Shown here: positions 19,619 through 26,880 of the stretch, in pieces | How positions within the stretch are numbered: position 1 is the stretch's first letter | Layout: each line of letters starts with the position of its first letter | DNA from: Natronospira bacteriovora | Lineage (GTDB): Bacteria > Pseudomonadota > Gammaproteobacteria > Natronospirales > Natronospiraceae | DNA: 64,000 nt | Reading direction: 5' to 3' | NCBI RefSeq assembly: GCF_030848495.1 | Contig: NZ_JAVDDT010000010.1 | Coordinates: 1 to 64,000, forward strand | Program-made: the position numbers and the translations under genes | The notes under the pieces: generated by a model | The model's input: the letters and a program-made list of their open reading frames with translations, nothing else | Told to the model about the DNA's origin: nothing | The model's database searches: none

Positions 19619-20058
19619 TCTCCATCCTCCAGCCGGGCTTCTTCTTCTGCTTCCAGGCGGGCGCGGCGGCGCAGGGTCACCACCAGCACGATGCCGCCAA
19701 TGAAAAGCAGAACCAGCGGACCAAACCAGAGTGGCAAGGTATCGGCGCGCATGGGCGGGCGATAAAGTACGAAGTCACCGTAACGATCGGTCATATACTG
19801 CTTGATTTCCCGGTCACTGGCTCCGTCCAGCAGCATCTCGCGCACCCGGCCCCTGAGATCGCGGGCCAGCTCCGCGTTGGATTCGGCGATGTTCTCATTC
19901 TGGCAGACGAGGCAGCGCAGTTCCGACACCAGGCGCTGATAGCGGGCTTCCAGTGCCGGGTCTTCCAGAGACTGGTCGCCACTCACCGCCGGCAGGCCGG
20001 CGCTGAATACCGCCAGCAATGCCGCAAGCAGGACTGCGCACAGCGATGGCTTGATCAT
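19615..20058 (-). CDS. ccmH: Cytochrome c maturation protein CcmH (CycL)
   Basis: A 147-residue protein with an N-terminal signal/anchor, the redox motif LRCLVCQN (Cys49, Cys52) and a C-terminal membrane helix (about residues 110-132). It reduces the CXXCH cysteines of apocytochrome c in the periplasm, passing electrons from CcmG. Overlapping ATGA junctions link it to ccmG on one side and ccmI on the other. Confidence 0.95.
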   Translation of the reverse strand: MIKPSLCAVLLAALLAVFSAGLPAVSGDQSLEDPALEARYQRLVSELRCLVCQNENIAESNAELARDLRGRVREMLLDGASDREIKQYMTDRYGDFVLYRPPMRADTLPLWFGPLVLLFIGGIVLVVTLRRRARLEAEEEARLEDGE

Positions 20059-20594
20059 GGCGTCTTCGCCTCCTCCTGCAGTCCGCGAATCAGCGGCAGC
20101 AGGCGTCTGTCGATGTCGTCGTGGGTAATGGGCCCGATGTGCTTGTGCCGAATCCGGCCCTGGTGGTCGAGCACGAAGGTTTCCGGGGCACCATACACGC
20201 CCCAGTCAATGGAGACCTGTCCGTCCGAGTCAAAACCGCTGACCTCAAAGGGGTTGCCCACCCGGCTGAGCCAGCGGATGGCCGCTTCCCGGTCGTCACG
20301 CAGATTGAGACCCACGATGCGAACACCCTCCTCTTGCGCCAGGCGCATGAGTTCCTCGTGCTCCTCGTGACAGCCGGGGCACCAGGTGCCCCAGACATTG
20401 AAGAGCGTGACCTCGCCGACCAGATCCATGTCGGTGACCAGGCGTTCGGGCTCGTGCAGGGCGGGCAGCGTGAACTCAGGCGCTTCCCGGCCTAGCAGTG
20501 GCGACGGCACCTCGCCCGGATTCAGGGAAAGGCCACGCCAGAAAAACAGCACCAGCACAGACAGGACCAGCAGGGGAATGGCATAACGCCACAT
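20055..20594 (-). CDS. ccmG: Thioredoxin-like cytochrome c maturation protein CcmG (DsbE)
   Basis: A 179-residue membrane-anchored thioredoxin: one N-terminal helix (about residues 3-20), then a periplasmic domain with active site WCPGC (Cys72, Cys75) and the family segment DWGVYGAPETFVLD, where the cis-proline region GAPE contacts the apocytochrome. It reduces CcmH or apocytochrome c. It sits between ccmF and ccmH with overlapping codons. The pair between the cysteines (PG) differs from the PT/VP commonly seen, but falls within known variation. Confidence 0.95.
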   Translation of the reverse strand: MWRYAIPLLVLSVLVLFFWRGLSLNPGEVPSPLLGREAPEFTLPALHEPERLVTDMDLVGEVTLFNVWGTWCPGCHEEHEELMRLAQEEGVRIVGLNLRDDREAAIRWLSRVGNPFEVSGFDSDGQVSIDWGVYGAPETFVLDHQGRIRHKHIGPITHDDIDRRLLPLIRGLQEEAKTP

Positions 20595-22558
20595 CAGCCT
20601 TCCACCTCCCCTTCATTCCGGCGACGACGCGGGCCGGATGCCAGGCGGTAGCGTCGATCGGCCACGGAAATCAGGCCGCCCATGGACATGACCAGGGCAC
20701 CAAGCCAGATATAGCGCACCATCGGCTTGTACTGGACGCGGACACTCCAGTAGTCGTTGCCCAGATAGTCGCCCATGGCAATGTAGAGATCCCGCCGCAG
20801 GCGGGGATGCAGCGCCACCTGGGCCAGGGGATCCGGGCGGGCCCGATAAATGCGTTTTTCCGGGAACATCCGGGTCACTTCCCGGCCATTGCGGGTGACC
20901 GTGAAGCGAGCCTGGATGCTGTCCCAGTTCGGGCCTTCCAGATCGCGAATGCCGTCGAACTCGAAGCGATAGCCGGCCACCTCGTAACTGTCACCCGGCT
21001 GCATGCGCATGTCCCGTTCCACGGAGAAGGTGGAGACGGAGGCCACACCCAGGGTCATCAGGCCGACGCCGGCATGGGCGATGAGCATGCCCCAGATGGA
21101 AGCCGGCATGCCGCTCACGCCTTTCCAGCCCTTCTTGCGGAAGCGTGATACGGGTTCCACGAAGACCGAGAAAACCACCCACAGACCCAACACCATGGCC
21201 AGCAGAACCATGACACCCGTCGGCCCGCCCAGCAGCAGAGTTCCGGTGACACCGAGGACCACGGCGGCCGCCATTACCGGCCACATGCGATTGCCCAGTT
21301 CCCGGGCATCCGAACGCTTCCAGCGCGCGTAGGGGCCGAAGCCGAGGAAGAACAGCAGCGGCAGCATCAGGGGCACGAACACGGCATTGAAGTACGGCGG
21401 CCCCACGGAAATCTTGCCCAGACCCAGTGCGTCCAGGAACAGGGGGTAGAGCGTACCCAGCAGCACGGCGGCGGTGGCCACCACCAGCAGCAGGTTGTTC
21501 AGCAGCAGGAAGGTCTCGCGAGAGACCAGCCGGAAGCCGCCACCTGGCGGCATGTGCGGGGCACGCCAGGCGTACAGGGCCAGCGACCCGCCCACGGTCA
21601 GCGCCAGGAAGATCAGGATATAGACACCGCGTGTCGGGTCAGTGGCAAAGGCGTGGACGGAGACCAGCACGCCCGAGCGAACCAGGAAGGCCCCCAGCAG
21701 TGCCAGGGCAAAGGCCGAGATGGCCAGCAGCACCGTCCAGTTGCGGAAAGCGCCTCGTTTTTCGGTGACGGCCAGGGAGTGAATCAGGCCCGTTGCCACC
21801 AGCCACGGCATGAAGGAAGCGTTCTCCACCGGATCCCAGAACCACCAGCCGCCCCAGCCGAGCTCGTAATAGGCCCACCAGCTGCCCAATGCGATGCCGA
21901 GGGTCAGGCAGACCCAGGCCACCACGGCCCAGGGCCGGGTCCAGCGCGCCCAGGTGGTATTGGATTCCAGGCCGATCAGGGACGACACGGCAAAGGCAAA
22001 GGGAATGGCCAGTCCCAGATAGCCCAGATACAGCATGGGCGGGTGCAGGATCATGGCCGGATCCTGCAGGATGGGATTCAGGTCGCGACCCTGTTCCGGA
22101 ATCGGAAACAGCCGCTCGAAGGGATTGGACGTCAGCAGGGTAAACAGGATGAAACCGGCACTGATGACGCCGAGAATGCCGATGGCCCGGCTGGTAAAGA
22201 CCCGTGGCAGGTTGCGGCTGAACCAGACGGCCGCCACCGTCCACACCGCCATGAGCGTACACCACAGCAGCAGGCTGCCCTCATGAGCGCCCCAGACCGC
22301 GGTCAGGCGATAGATCAGTGGCAGATCCGTGTTGGAGTTGTTGGCCACATAGGCAATGGAAAAGTCATTGACCACGAAGGCCGTGGTCAGGGCCACATAC
22401 GCCACGAAGGCGAACACCAGCTGCCCCAGTGCCATGCTGGGCAATGCCTGCATCCAGTCCAGCCGCTGGCGGGTCGCCCCGGCGATACCGAACCATGCCT
22501 GCGCCAGGCTGATCAGCAGAGCAAGGATCAGCGCGATCTGTCCGATTTCAGCAAGCAT
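20594..22558 (-). CDS. ccmF: Haem lyase subunit CcmF
   Basis: A 654-residue polytopic protein with about 14-15 membrane helices. The haem-handling WWD domain is present (GWGGWWFWDPVENASFMPW, near residues 235-255), with conserved histidines around it (for example WGAHEGSLLLW near residue 90). It attaches haem delivered by CcmE to apocytochrome c together with CcmH. The C-terminal periplasmic part and final helix (near 615-635) are complete. The gene shares one base with each neighbour. Confidence 0.96.
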   Translation of the reverse strand: MLAEIGQIALILALLISLAQAWFGIAGATRQRLDWMQALPSMALGQLVFAFVAYVALTTAFVVNDFSIAYVANNSNTDLPLIYRLTAVWGAHEGSLLLWCTLMAVWTVAAVWFSRNLPRVFTSRAIGILGVISAGFILFTLLTSNPFERLFPIPEQGRDLNPILQDPAMILHPPMLYLGYLGLAIPFAFAVSSLIGLESNTTWARWTRPWAVVAWVCLTLGIALGSWWAYYELGWGGWWFWDPVENASFMPWLVATGLIHSLAVTEKRGAFRNWTVLLAISAFALALLGAFLVRSGVLVSVHAFATDPTRGVYILIFLALTVGGSLALYAWRAPHMPPGGGFRLVSRETFLLLNNLLLVVATAAVLLGTLYPLFLDALGLGKISVGPPYFNAVFVPLMLPLLFFLGFGPYARWKRSDARELGNRMWPVMAAAVVLGVTGTLLLGGPTGVMVLLAMVLGLWVVFSVFVEPVSRFRKKGWKGVSGMPASIWGMLIAHAGVGLMTLGVASVSTFSVERDMRMQPGDSYEVAGYRFEFDGIRDLEGPNWDSIQARFTVTRNGREVTRMFPEKRIYRARPDPLAQVALHPRLRRDLYIAMGDYLGNDYWSVRVQYKPMVRYIWLGALVMSMGGLISVADRRYRLASGPRRRRNEGEVEG

Positions 22559-23040
22559 CAGTAATCGCCACCCTGGTATTCACCACCCTGCTCCCGTTCA
22601 CGTTGACGGCGCTGCCATTCGGCTTCCCGCAGTGACTCCTTCACTTCCGGGGCCATGTAGTTTTCGTCGTGCTTGGCCAGGATCTGATCGGCAACGAAGA
22701 CGCCCTGTTCATCGAAGCGGCCATGGGCAATGATGCCCTGCCCCTCGCGGAAGAGATTGGGCAGAATGCCGTCGTAGGCGATGGTGACGTACTCGAGCTC
22801 GTCGGTGACCTGGAACACCACGCCCAGTTCGCCCACTTCCCGTTGCACGGAACCGTCAACCACCAGGCCGCCGACGCGAATGCGGCGATCATCCAGCACA
22901 ATGTCGCCGGAAGCGATCTGGGAGGGGCTGTAATAGAAGAGAATATTGTCCTGGAACGCCTTGAGACCCAGGGCCACGGCAAGGCTGCAGCCCGCAACGG
23001 CACCGAGAACCATGAGCATGCGTTTGCGACGAGGTGTCAT
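22558..23040 (-). CDS. ccmE: Periplasmic haem chaperone CcmE
   Basis: This 160-residue protein has a single N-terminal membrane anchor (about residues 8-28) and an OB-fold that binds haem covalently. The haem-linking His124 and nearby Tyr128 are in LAKHDENYM, the family's HXXXY motif. It takes haem from CcmC/CcmD and hands it to CcmF. The start overlaps the ccmD stop by two bases. Confidence 0.96.
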   Translation of the reverse strand: MTPRRKRMLMVLGAVAGCSLAVALGLKAFQDNILFYYSPSQIASGDIVLDDRRIRVGGLVVDGSVQREVGELGVVFQVTDELEYVTIAYDGILPNLFREGQGIIAHGRFDEQGVFVADQILAKHDENYMAPEVKESLREAEWQRRQREREQGGEYQGGDY

Positions 23041-23198
23041 CGCGAACCTCCTGCTGCGTGATAGCGACGTACATGCTGGAGCATCTGGCGGTGGCGGCGC
23101 CGGATCAGCAGGGCGGCCAGGGTCATGATGAAGGCCGTGAGCCCGAAGGAGCTCCAGACCCAGAGGGCGAAGCCATCCATGTACAGAAATTCAGACAT
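23037..23198 (-). CDS. ccmD: Small cytochrome c maturation protein CcmD
   Basis: A 53-codon gene, found by translating the gap between ccmC and ccmE. It encodes MSEFLYMDGFALWVWSSFG followed by one membrane helix and a basic tail (RRRHRQML...). The MDGFAxxVWxSxG pattern is typical of CcmD, which helps CcmC load haem on CcmE and release holo-CcmE. GGGAGGT precedes the ATG by eight bases. It overlaps the end of ccmC by eight bases and the start of ccmE by two. Confidence 0.93.
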   Translation of the reverse strand: MSEFLYMDGFALWVWSSFGLTAFIMTLAALLIRRRHRQMLQHVRRYHAAGGSR

Positions 23199-23979
23199 CT
23201 ATTTTACCTCCCTGGACTGCACGAGACGAGGGGCCGCCGGAAACCAGGTCGGCGACCCACGACGCCCGTTTTTCCCGCAGCAGCAATTCCGAACGCAGCT
23301 GCAGCAGAAGAAGCCAGAAGAAATACAGCTTGAAACCCACCGCCATGATCAACAGCGGAATCAGCATGGCGGTATCAATGGAGGGTGCGCCGAATTTGGC
23401 AATGGTGGCGGGCTGATGCAGGCTGTGCCACCAGTCCACCGAGAAATGAATGATGGGCACATTGATCACCCCCACCACGGCCAGAAGACCACTGGCTCGA
23501 TCACCGCTGCGCTGATCCTGGAAGGCCCGGTTCAGGGCAATGAAGCCCAGGTACAGGAACAGCAGGATGAGCTGGGAAGTCAGGCGCGGATCCCAGGTCC
23601 ACCAGGTACCCCACATGGGCTGTCCCCAGAGAGAGCCGGTGGCCAGTGACAGGAAGGTAAAAGCCGCTCCCAGGGGCGCCGCGGCCACCGCTACGGCAAA
23701 GGCCACCTTCATGCGCCAGATCAGACCCACGGCGCAGGCCACGGCCATCATGGTATAGACGAACAGGGACAGCCAGGCCGAGGGCACATGCACATAGATG
23801 ATGCGAAAGCCGTCACCCTGCTCGTAATCCGGCGGCGCGAATGCCAGCCCCCACACCGTCGCCACGGCCAGAGCCGCCAGACCGAGGCCGCCCAGCCACG
23901 GTGCCATTGCCCCGGCAATGCGAAACACATGCGGTGGCGATCCCAGCTTGTGAAACCAGCGCCAGTTCTGTTTAGCCAC
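23191..23979 (-). CDS. ccmC: Haem exporter/transfer protein CcmC
   Basis: A 262-residue inner membrane protein with six predicted helices and the WWD haem-binding domain (QPMWGTWWTWDPRLTSQ, near residues 122-138), flanked by histidines such as YVHVPSAW and WWHSLHQP. It transfers haem to CcmE. About 118 bases separate it from the ccmB stop, the only sizeable gap within the ccm cluster. Confidence 0.95.
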   Translation of the reverse strand: MAKQNWRWFHKLGSPPHVFRIAGAMAPWLGGLGLAALAVATVWGLAFAPPDYEQGDGFRIIYVHVPSAWLSLFVYTMMAVACAVGLIWRMKVAFAVAVAAAPLGAAFTFLSLATGSLWGQPMWGTWWTWDPRLTSQLILLFLYLGFIALNRAFQDQRSGDRASGLLAVVGVINVPIIHFSVDWWHSLHQPATIAKFGAPSIDTAMLIPLLIMAVGFKLYFFWLLLLQLRSELLLREKRASWVADLVSGGPSSRAVQGGKIDV

Positions 23980-24096
23980 GCTTCATTTTCTCCAACTTCA
24001 GCATTCATCCATCGAGGTCAGGGCCAGCGCACACAGAGCGTGACACAGACCCCGGCCGGCCGGTTTGATCCAGGTCACAAAGCGACTGCCCCTTAT

Positions 24097-24762
24097 CTAT
24101 TCAAGGCTGATGCGCAAGGCCGCGGCAATGGCGGCGGGCCCCAGGCTGATGGCCAGCAGCATCAGGCTGGCCAGTGCCCACAGGCCGGTGACGGCATCAC
24201 CGTCCACGGCCTGAATCACCGAACGGCTTCCAAAGATCAGCACCGGGATCGTCAGCGGCAGCACCAGCAGGGCCAGCAGCGTACCGCCACCACGCAGGCT
24301 GACGGTCAATGCGGCTCCCAGAGCAGACAAGACAGTGAATACCGGGGTTCCCAGGAAAAGCACCAGCAGCAGCACCGGTACTGCCTCCCAGGGCAGATTC
24401 ATCATCAGTGACAGCAAGGGGGCAAGCAGAATCAGGGGAATGGCGGTGACCAGCCAGTGGCCCAGCAGGCGGGCCAGGACGTTCAGACTCAGTGGCTCCG
24501 GGCTCAGGGCGGCCAGTTCCAGGCCACCGCCATGATAATCATCCCGAAACAGCCGCTCGGCGCCCAGCAGAGAGGCCAGTAGTGCCGCCACCCAGATCAC
24601 GCCCGGCCCCACTGCCAGTAACAATTCCGGCCGGGGTTCCAGGCCCAGAACAAAGAGCATGCCCACCAGGATGAAGAACATCAGGGGGGTGGCCAGGTCC
24701 GCCCCGCGGCGCACGGCCAGGAGAAGCTCCCGTTTAAGGGTGGCGACGAAAACCCCGTTCAT
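24097..24762 (-). CDS. ccmB: Haem exporter permease subunit CcmB
   Basis: A 221-residue protein with six hydrophobic helices and family stretches such as LFVLGLEPRPELL, GVIWVAALLASLLGAERLF and DYHGGGLELAALSP. It is the membrane partner of the CcmA ATPase. The ATG at 24762 (MNGVFVATLKRE) follows GGGAGGGGAC; the frame extends upstream but without conservation. The start overlaps the ccmA stop by four bases. Confidence 0.94.
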   Translation of the reverse strand: MNGVFVATLKRELLLAVRRGADLATPLMFFILVGMLFVLGLEPRPELLLAVGPGVIWVAALLASLLGAERLFRDDYHGGGLELAALSPEPLSLNVLARLLGHWLVTAIPLILLAPLLSLMMNLPWEAVPVLLLVLFLGTPVFTVLSALGAALTVSLRGGGTLLALLVLPLTIPVLIFGSRSVIQAVDGDAVTGLWALASLMLLAISLGPAAIAAALRISLE

Positions 24763-25433
24763 TGCGTCCCCTCCCGGCCGATGCGCAGTTCGCGGATCGG
24801 CCCGGCGGACTCCGGCAGGGCCTGATGGCTGCTGACCAGCGCTGCCCCGCCCTGCCGGCAATGGTCGGCCAGCAGCCGGGCCACCAGCGTCTGCCCCTCC
24901 GCATCCAGGCTGGTCAGCGGTTCATCGAGACACCACAGGCGGGCTTCGGACAACAGCAGGCGGGCCAGCCCGGCGCGGCGTACCTGACCGGCCGAAAGGC
25001 TGTGACAGGGCTGGGCCTGGCGATCCCCCAGACCGACCAGGGCCAGGGCTTCTTCGATGCGGCGCCCGGACGGTCGCCCGCACAGGGGCAGCCAGGCCGC
25101 CAGGTTCTCATGGGGTGTCAGTTCCGGGCGCAGGCCGGGTTGATGTCCGCACCAGGCGGCATCGGCGAGAAAATCCGCCCGGGCCTCGCGGATATCGCGC
25201 CCGCACCAGCTAATCTGCCCGGCCTCCGGATGGGACAGGCCCAGGAGTATGCGCATGAGGGTCGTCTTGCCGGCCCCGTTGGGGCCGCGCAACCAGACCA
25301 GTTCGCCGGCATCGACATGACAGGAGAAGCCATTCAACAGCAGGGTTTCGCCACGCCAGATCTCGAGATCGCTGGCGGAAAGCCGGAAGGCTGTCTGGGA
25401 GGCATTCTGAGGCTGGGCCGTGATTTCGGACAT
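24759..25433 (-). CDS. ccmA: Haem exporter ATPase CcmA
   Basis: A 224-residue ABC ATPase with Walker A GPNGAGKTT (about residues 55-63), a signature read as LSAGQVRRAGLARL (the usual CcmA form LSAGQ rather than LSGGQ) and Walker B LWCLDEPLTSLD. Together with CcmB and CcmC/D/E it drives release of holo-CcmE. The start is the ATG at 25433 (MSEITAQ). It is the first ccm gene and begins only 51 bases after tRNA-Leu, with no obvious terminator in between. Confidence 0.93.
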   Translation of the reverse strand: MSEITAQPQNASQTAFRLSASDLEIWRGETLLLNGFSCHVDAGELVWLRGPNGAGKTTLMRILLGLSHPEAGQISWCGRDIREARADFLADAAWCGHQPGLRPELTPHENLAAWLPLCGRPSGRRIEEALALVGLGDRQAQPCHSLSAGQVRRAGLARLLLSEARLWCLDEPLTSLDAEGQTLVARLLADHCRQGGAALVSSHQALPESAGPIRELRIGREGTQ

Positions 25434-25484
25434 CCGCCTGAGTCTTGTCGGGTGGGGAACTGTCGGCTGACCAGGGCGGGAAAA

Positions 25485-25572
25485 TGGTGCCCGGAGCCGG
25501 ACTCGAACCGGCACGGCCCAAAGGGCCAGCAGATTTTAAGTCTGCTGCGTCTACCAGTTTCGCCACCCGGGC
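25485..25572 (-). tRNA. tRNA-Leu(TAA)
   Basis: An 88-base gene with encoded CCA. The acceptor stem pairs GCCCGGG with CTCGGGC-type 3' bases (CCCGGGC... TCCGGGCACCA), the anticodon loop reads CTTAAAA (anticodon TAA), there is a variable arm typical of class II tRNAs (GGCCCTTTGGGCC), and the T-loop is GGTTCGAGTCC. It is equivalent in position to leuZ in E. coli. Confidence 0.95.
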
Positions 25573-25612
25573 GTGGTGCCTACTCAGTCAGCCTGTCCGT
25601 AGGCGGAAAAAC

Positions 25613-25686
25613 TGGAGGCTCGGGCCGGAATCGAACCGACGTCCACGGCTTTGCAGGCCGCTGCATAACCACTCTGCCACCGAGCC
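25613..25686 (-). tRNA. tRNA-Cys(GCA)
   Basis: A 74-base gene with encoded CCA. The acceptor GGCTCGG pairs with CCGAGCC, the anticodon loop CTGCAAA gives GCA, and the T-loop GGTTCGATTCC is intact. It lies 40 bases upstream of tRNA-Leu and the two are probably one transcript. Confidence 0.96.
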
Positions 25687-25740
25687 ATAATCGGGTGCCG
25701 TTCAGGGCGCGAACTTTAGCACAGATTCGAGAAAATGGGG
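25687..25740 (-). promoter_or_regulatory. Possible tRNA-Cys promoter
   Basis: On the minus strand, TTCCCC is followed after 17 bases by CTAAAG and then a GC-rich discriminator (TTCGCGCCC), the arrangement typical of stable-RNA promoters. The hexamers match consensus poorly. A promoter is expected here because a terminator lies between tRNA-Gly and tRNA-Cys. Confidence 0.35.
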
Positions 25741-25960
25741 AACCCGTCTACTCCCCCCCAAAAACCCTCAGCTCCCCCGGCCCTCGTTGTCGTAATCGTA
25801 GTCGTAATCGTAATCGGCCTTTCCGCCTTTCTTCGAAAAAACCCGATTACGACTACGACTACGACTACGACTACGAGAAAACCCGGCGCCGGGACATTTT
25901 TCGGGTTTTTCCTCGTGACTCGATTGGGAAAAGCTCGACAACGACAACGACACAAATGCG
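25741..25960. repeat. Palindromic hexanucleotide repeat element, copy A
   Basis: Two 35-base arms built of GTCGTA/ATCGTA hexamers (25783-25817 and 25843-25877) are inverted copies of each other with 32 of 35 positions matching and a 25-base loop. They are followed by a small terminator-like block (AAAACCCGG...CCGGG...CGGGTTTTT) and by further ACAACG units to about 25950. The left flank (AAAACCCTCAGCTCCCCCGG) is related to the flank of the copy at 39905. The element lies inside the ancestral tRNA-Gly/Cys/Leu cluster. The apparent open frames across it encode only repeats and are not genes. Confidence 0.85.
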
Positions 25961-26085
25961 TCTGGAACGTATTTGAACTCGCGCTCTGCGCGAGGCCCCG
26001 ACCAACGGGAGGGGTAAGTCTCACGGATGAGACGCATAACGCCAACGATGGTCGCTGCCGGATTCGTGCGTTGGAGGGCGGGCAC
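25961..26085. other. Intergenic stretch next to copy A
   Basis: Apart from the repeat, the 440 bases between tRNA-Cys and tRNA-Gly hold this segment with no confident gene. It could be further decayed repeat or an unknown small RNA. It ends at the tRNA-Gly terminator. Confidence 0.3.
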
Positions 26086-26118
26086 AAAAAAGCCCCGATG
26101 CCGACGCATCGGGGCTTT
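26086..26118 (-). terminator. Terminator of the tRNA-Gly transcript
   Basis: An 11-bp perfect stem (AGCCCCGATGC / GCATCGGGGCT) with a CGAC loop, followed on the minus strand by TTTTTTG. It lies about 8 bases after the tRNA-Gly 3' end and would stop transcription before tRNA-Cys. Confidence 0.9.
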
Positions 26119-26125
26119 CCTGATC

Positions 26126-26201
26126 TGGAGCGGGAAACCGGATTCGAACCGGCGACCCCAACCTTGGCAAGGTTGTGCTCTACCAGCTGAGCTATTCCCG
26201 C
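26126..26201 (-). tRNA. tRNA-Gly(GCC)
   Basis: A 76-base gene with encoded CCA: acceptor GCGGGAA pairs with TTCCCGC, the anticodon loop TTGCCAA gives GCC, and the T-loop GGTTCGAATCC is intact. It occupies the place of glyW downstream of pgsA in E. coli. Confidence 0.96.
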
Positions 26202-26215
26202 CGAAAGAGGCGCCT

Positions 26216-26243
26216 ATTTTATGGCCCCAGAAAAAACTGTCAA
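26216..26243 (-). promoter_or_regulatory. Strong promoter of tRNA-Gly
   Basis: On the minus strand a perfect -35 TTGACA is followed after 16 bases by TAAAAT (five of six to consensus) and a GC-rich discriminator AGGCGCC. This is a sigma70-type stable-RNA promoter, ending a few bases before the tRNA 5' end region. Confidence 0.88.
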
Positions 26244-26286
26244 GGGGTCCGGGGCAAATTGTCGAAGACGATAGCGGATTAAAGCC

Positions 26287-26874
26287 TCAGACACCGGACT
26301 GGCTGTCGTCGTCCACCATTTCTTCACGCATGGTGGGCCAGGCCGCCTTGAGGTAACTGAACATGGACCAGAGCGTGAGAACCGTCGAAACGTACAGCAG
26401 CAGCAGGCCAAGTGAATAAACCGGGATCCAGCCAATGTCATAGCGCCACAGCAAAAGGAAGATGGCAATCATCTGGGCGGTTGTCTTCACCTTGCCCATC
26501 CAGCTGACGGCGATGCTGGAGCGCGATCCCAGTTCCGACATCCATTCCCGCAGGGCCGAAATGGCGATCTCACGCCCAATGATGACCACGGCCGGAATCG
26601 CCATCAGGGCACTGCCATCGTAATAGACGAGCAGCACCAGGGCAGCCACAACCATGAGCTTGTCGGCCACCGGATCGAGGAAAGCCCCGAAATTGGAAAA
26701 CTGCCCCAGCTTGCGTGCCAGATAGCCGTCGAGCCAGTCGGTGATGGCCGCCAGTGCAAAGATGATGGCACTGGCCGGCGCTGCCCATTTGAAGGGCAGG
26801 AAAAAGAACAGCATGAATACCGGAATCATGGCGATGCGGAAAAGAGTCAGGCTGTTCGGGATGTTCAGTGGCAT
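26287..26874 (-). CDS. pgsA: CDP-diacylglycerol-glycerol-3-phosphate 3-phosphatidyltransferase
   Basis: A 195-residue membrane enzyme that makes phosphatidylglycerol phosphate. The CDP-alcohol phosphotransferase signature D-x2-D-G-x2-A-R-x8-G-x3-D-x3-D is complete ([10 protein letters not shown], then [11 protein letters not shown], about residues 45-70), and there are four to five membrane helices. It starts six bases after the uvrC stop and is followed by tRNA-Gly, as in E. coli. Confidence 0.95.
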   Translation of the reverse strand: MPLNIPNSLTLFRIAMIPVFMLFFFLPFKWAAPASAIIFALAAITDWLDGYLARKLGQFSNFGAFLDPVADKLMVVAALVLLVYYDGSALMAIPAVVIIGREIAISALREWMSELGSRSSIAVSWMGKVKTTAQMIAIFLLLWRYDIGWIPVYSLGLLLLYVSTVLTLWSMFSYLKAAWPTMREEMVDDDSQSGV

Positions 26875-26880
26875 CGCTGC

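Noticed and set aside
25741-25960. Possible CRISPR-like or coding repeat array from the GTCGTA runs
   Set aside because: The repeats are 6 bases long with no spacers, and the open frames over them encode only Val/Ile/Thr runs with no start signals.
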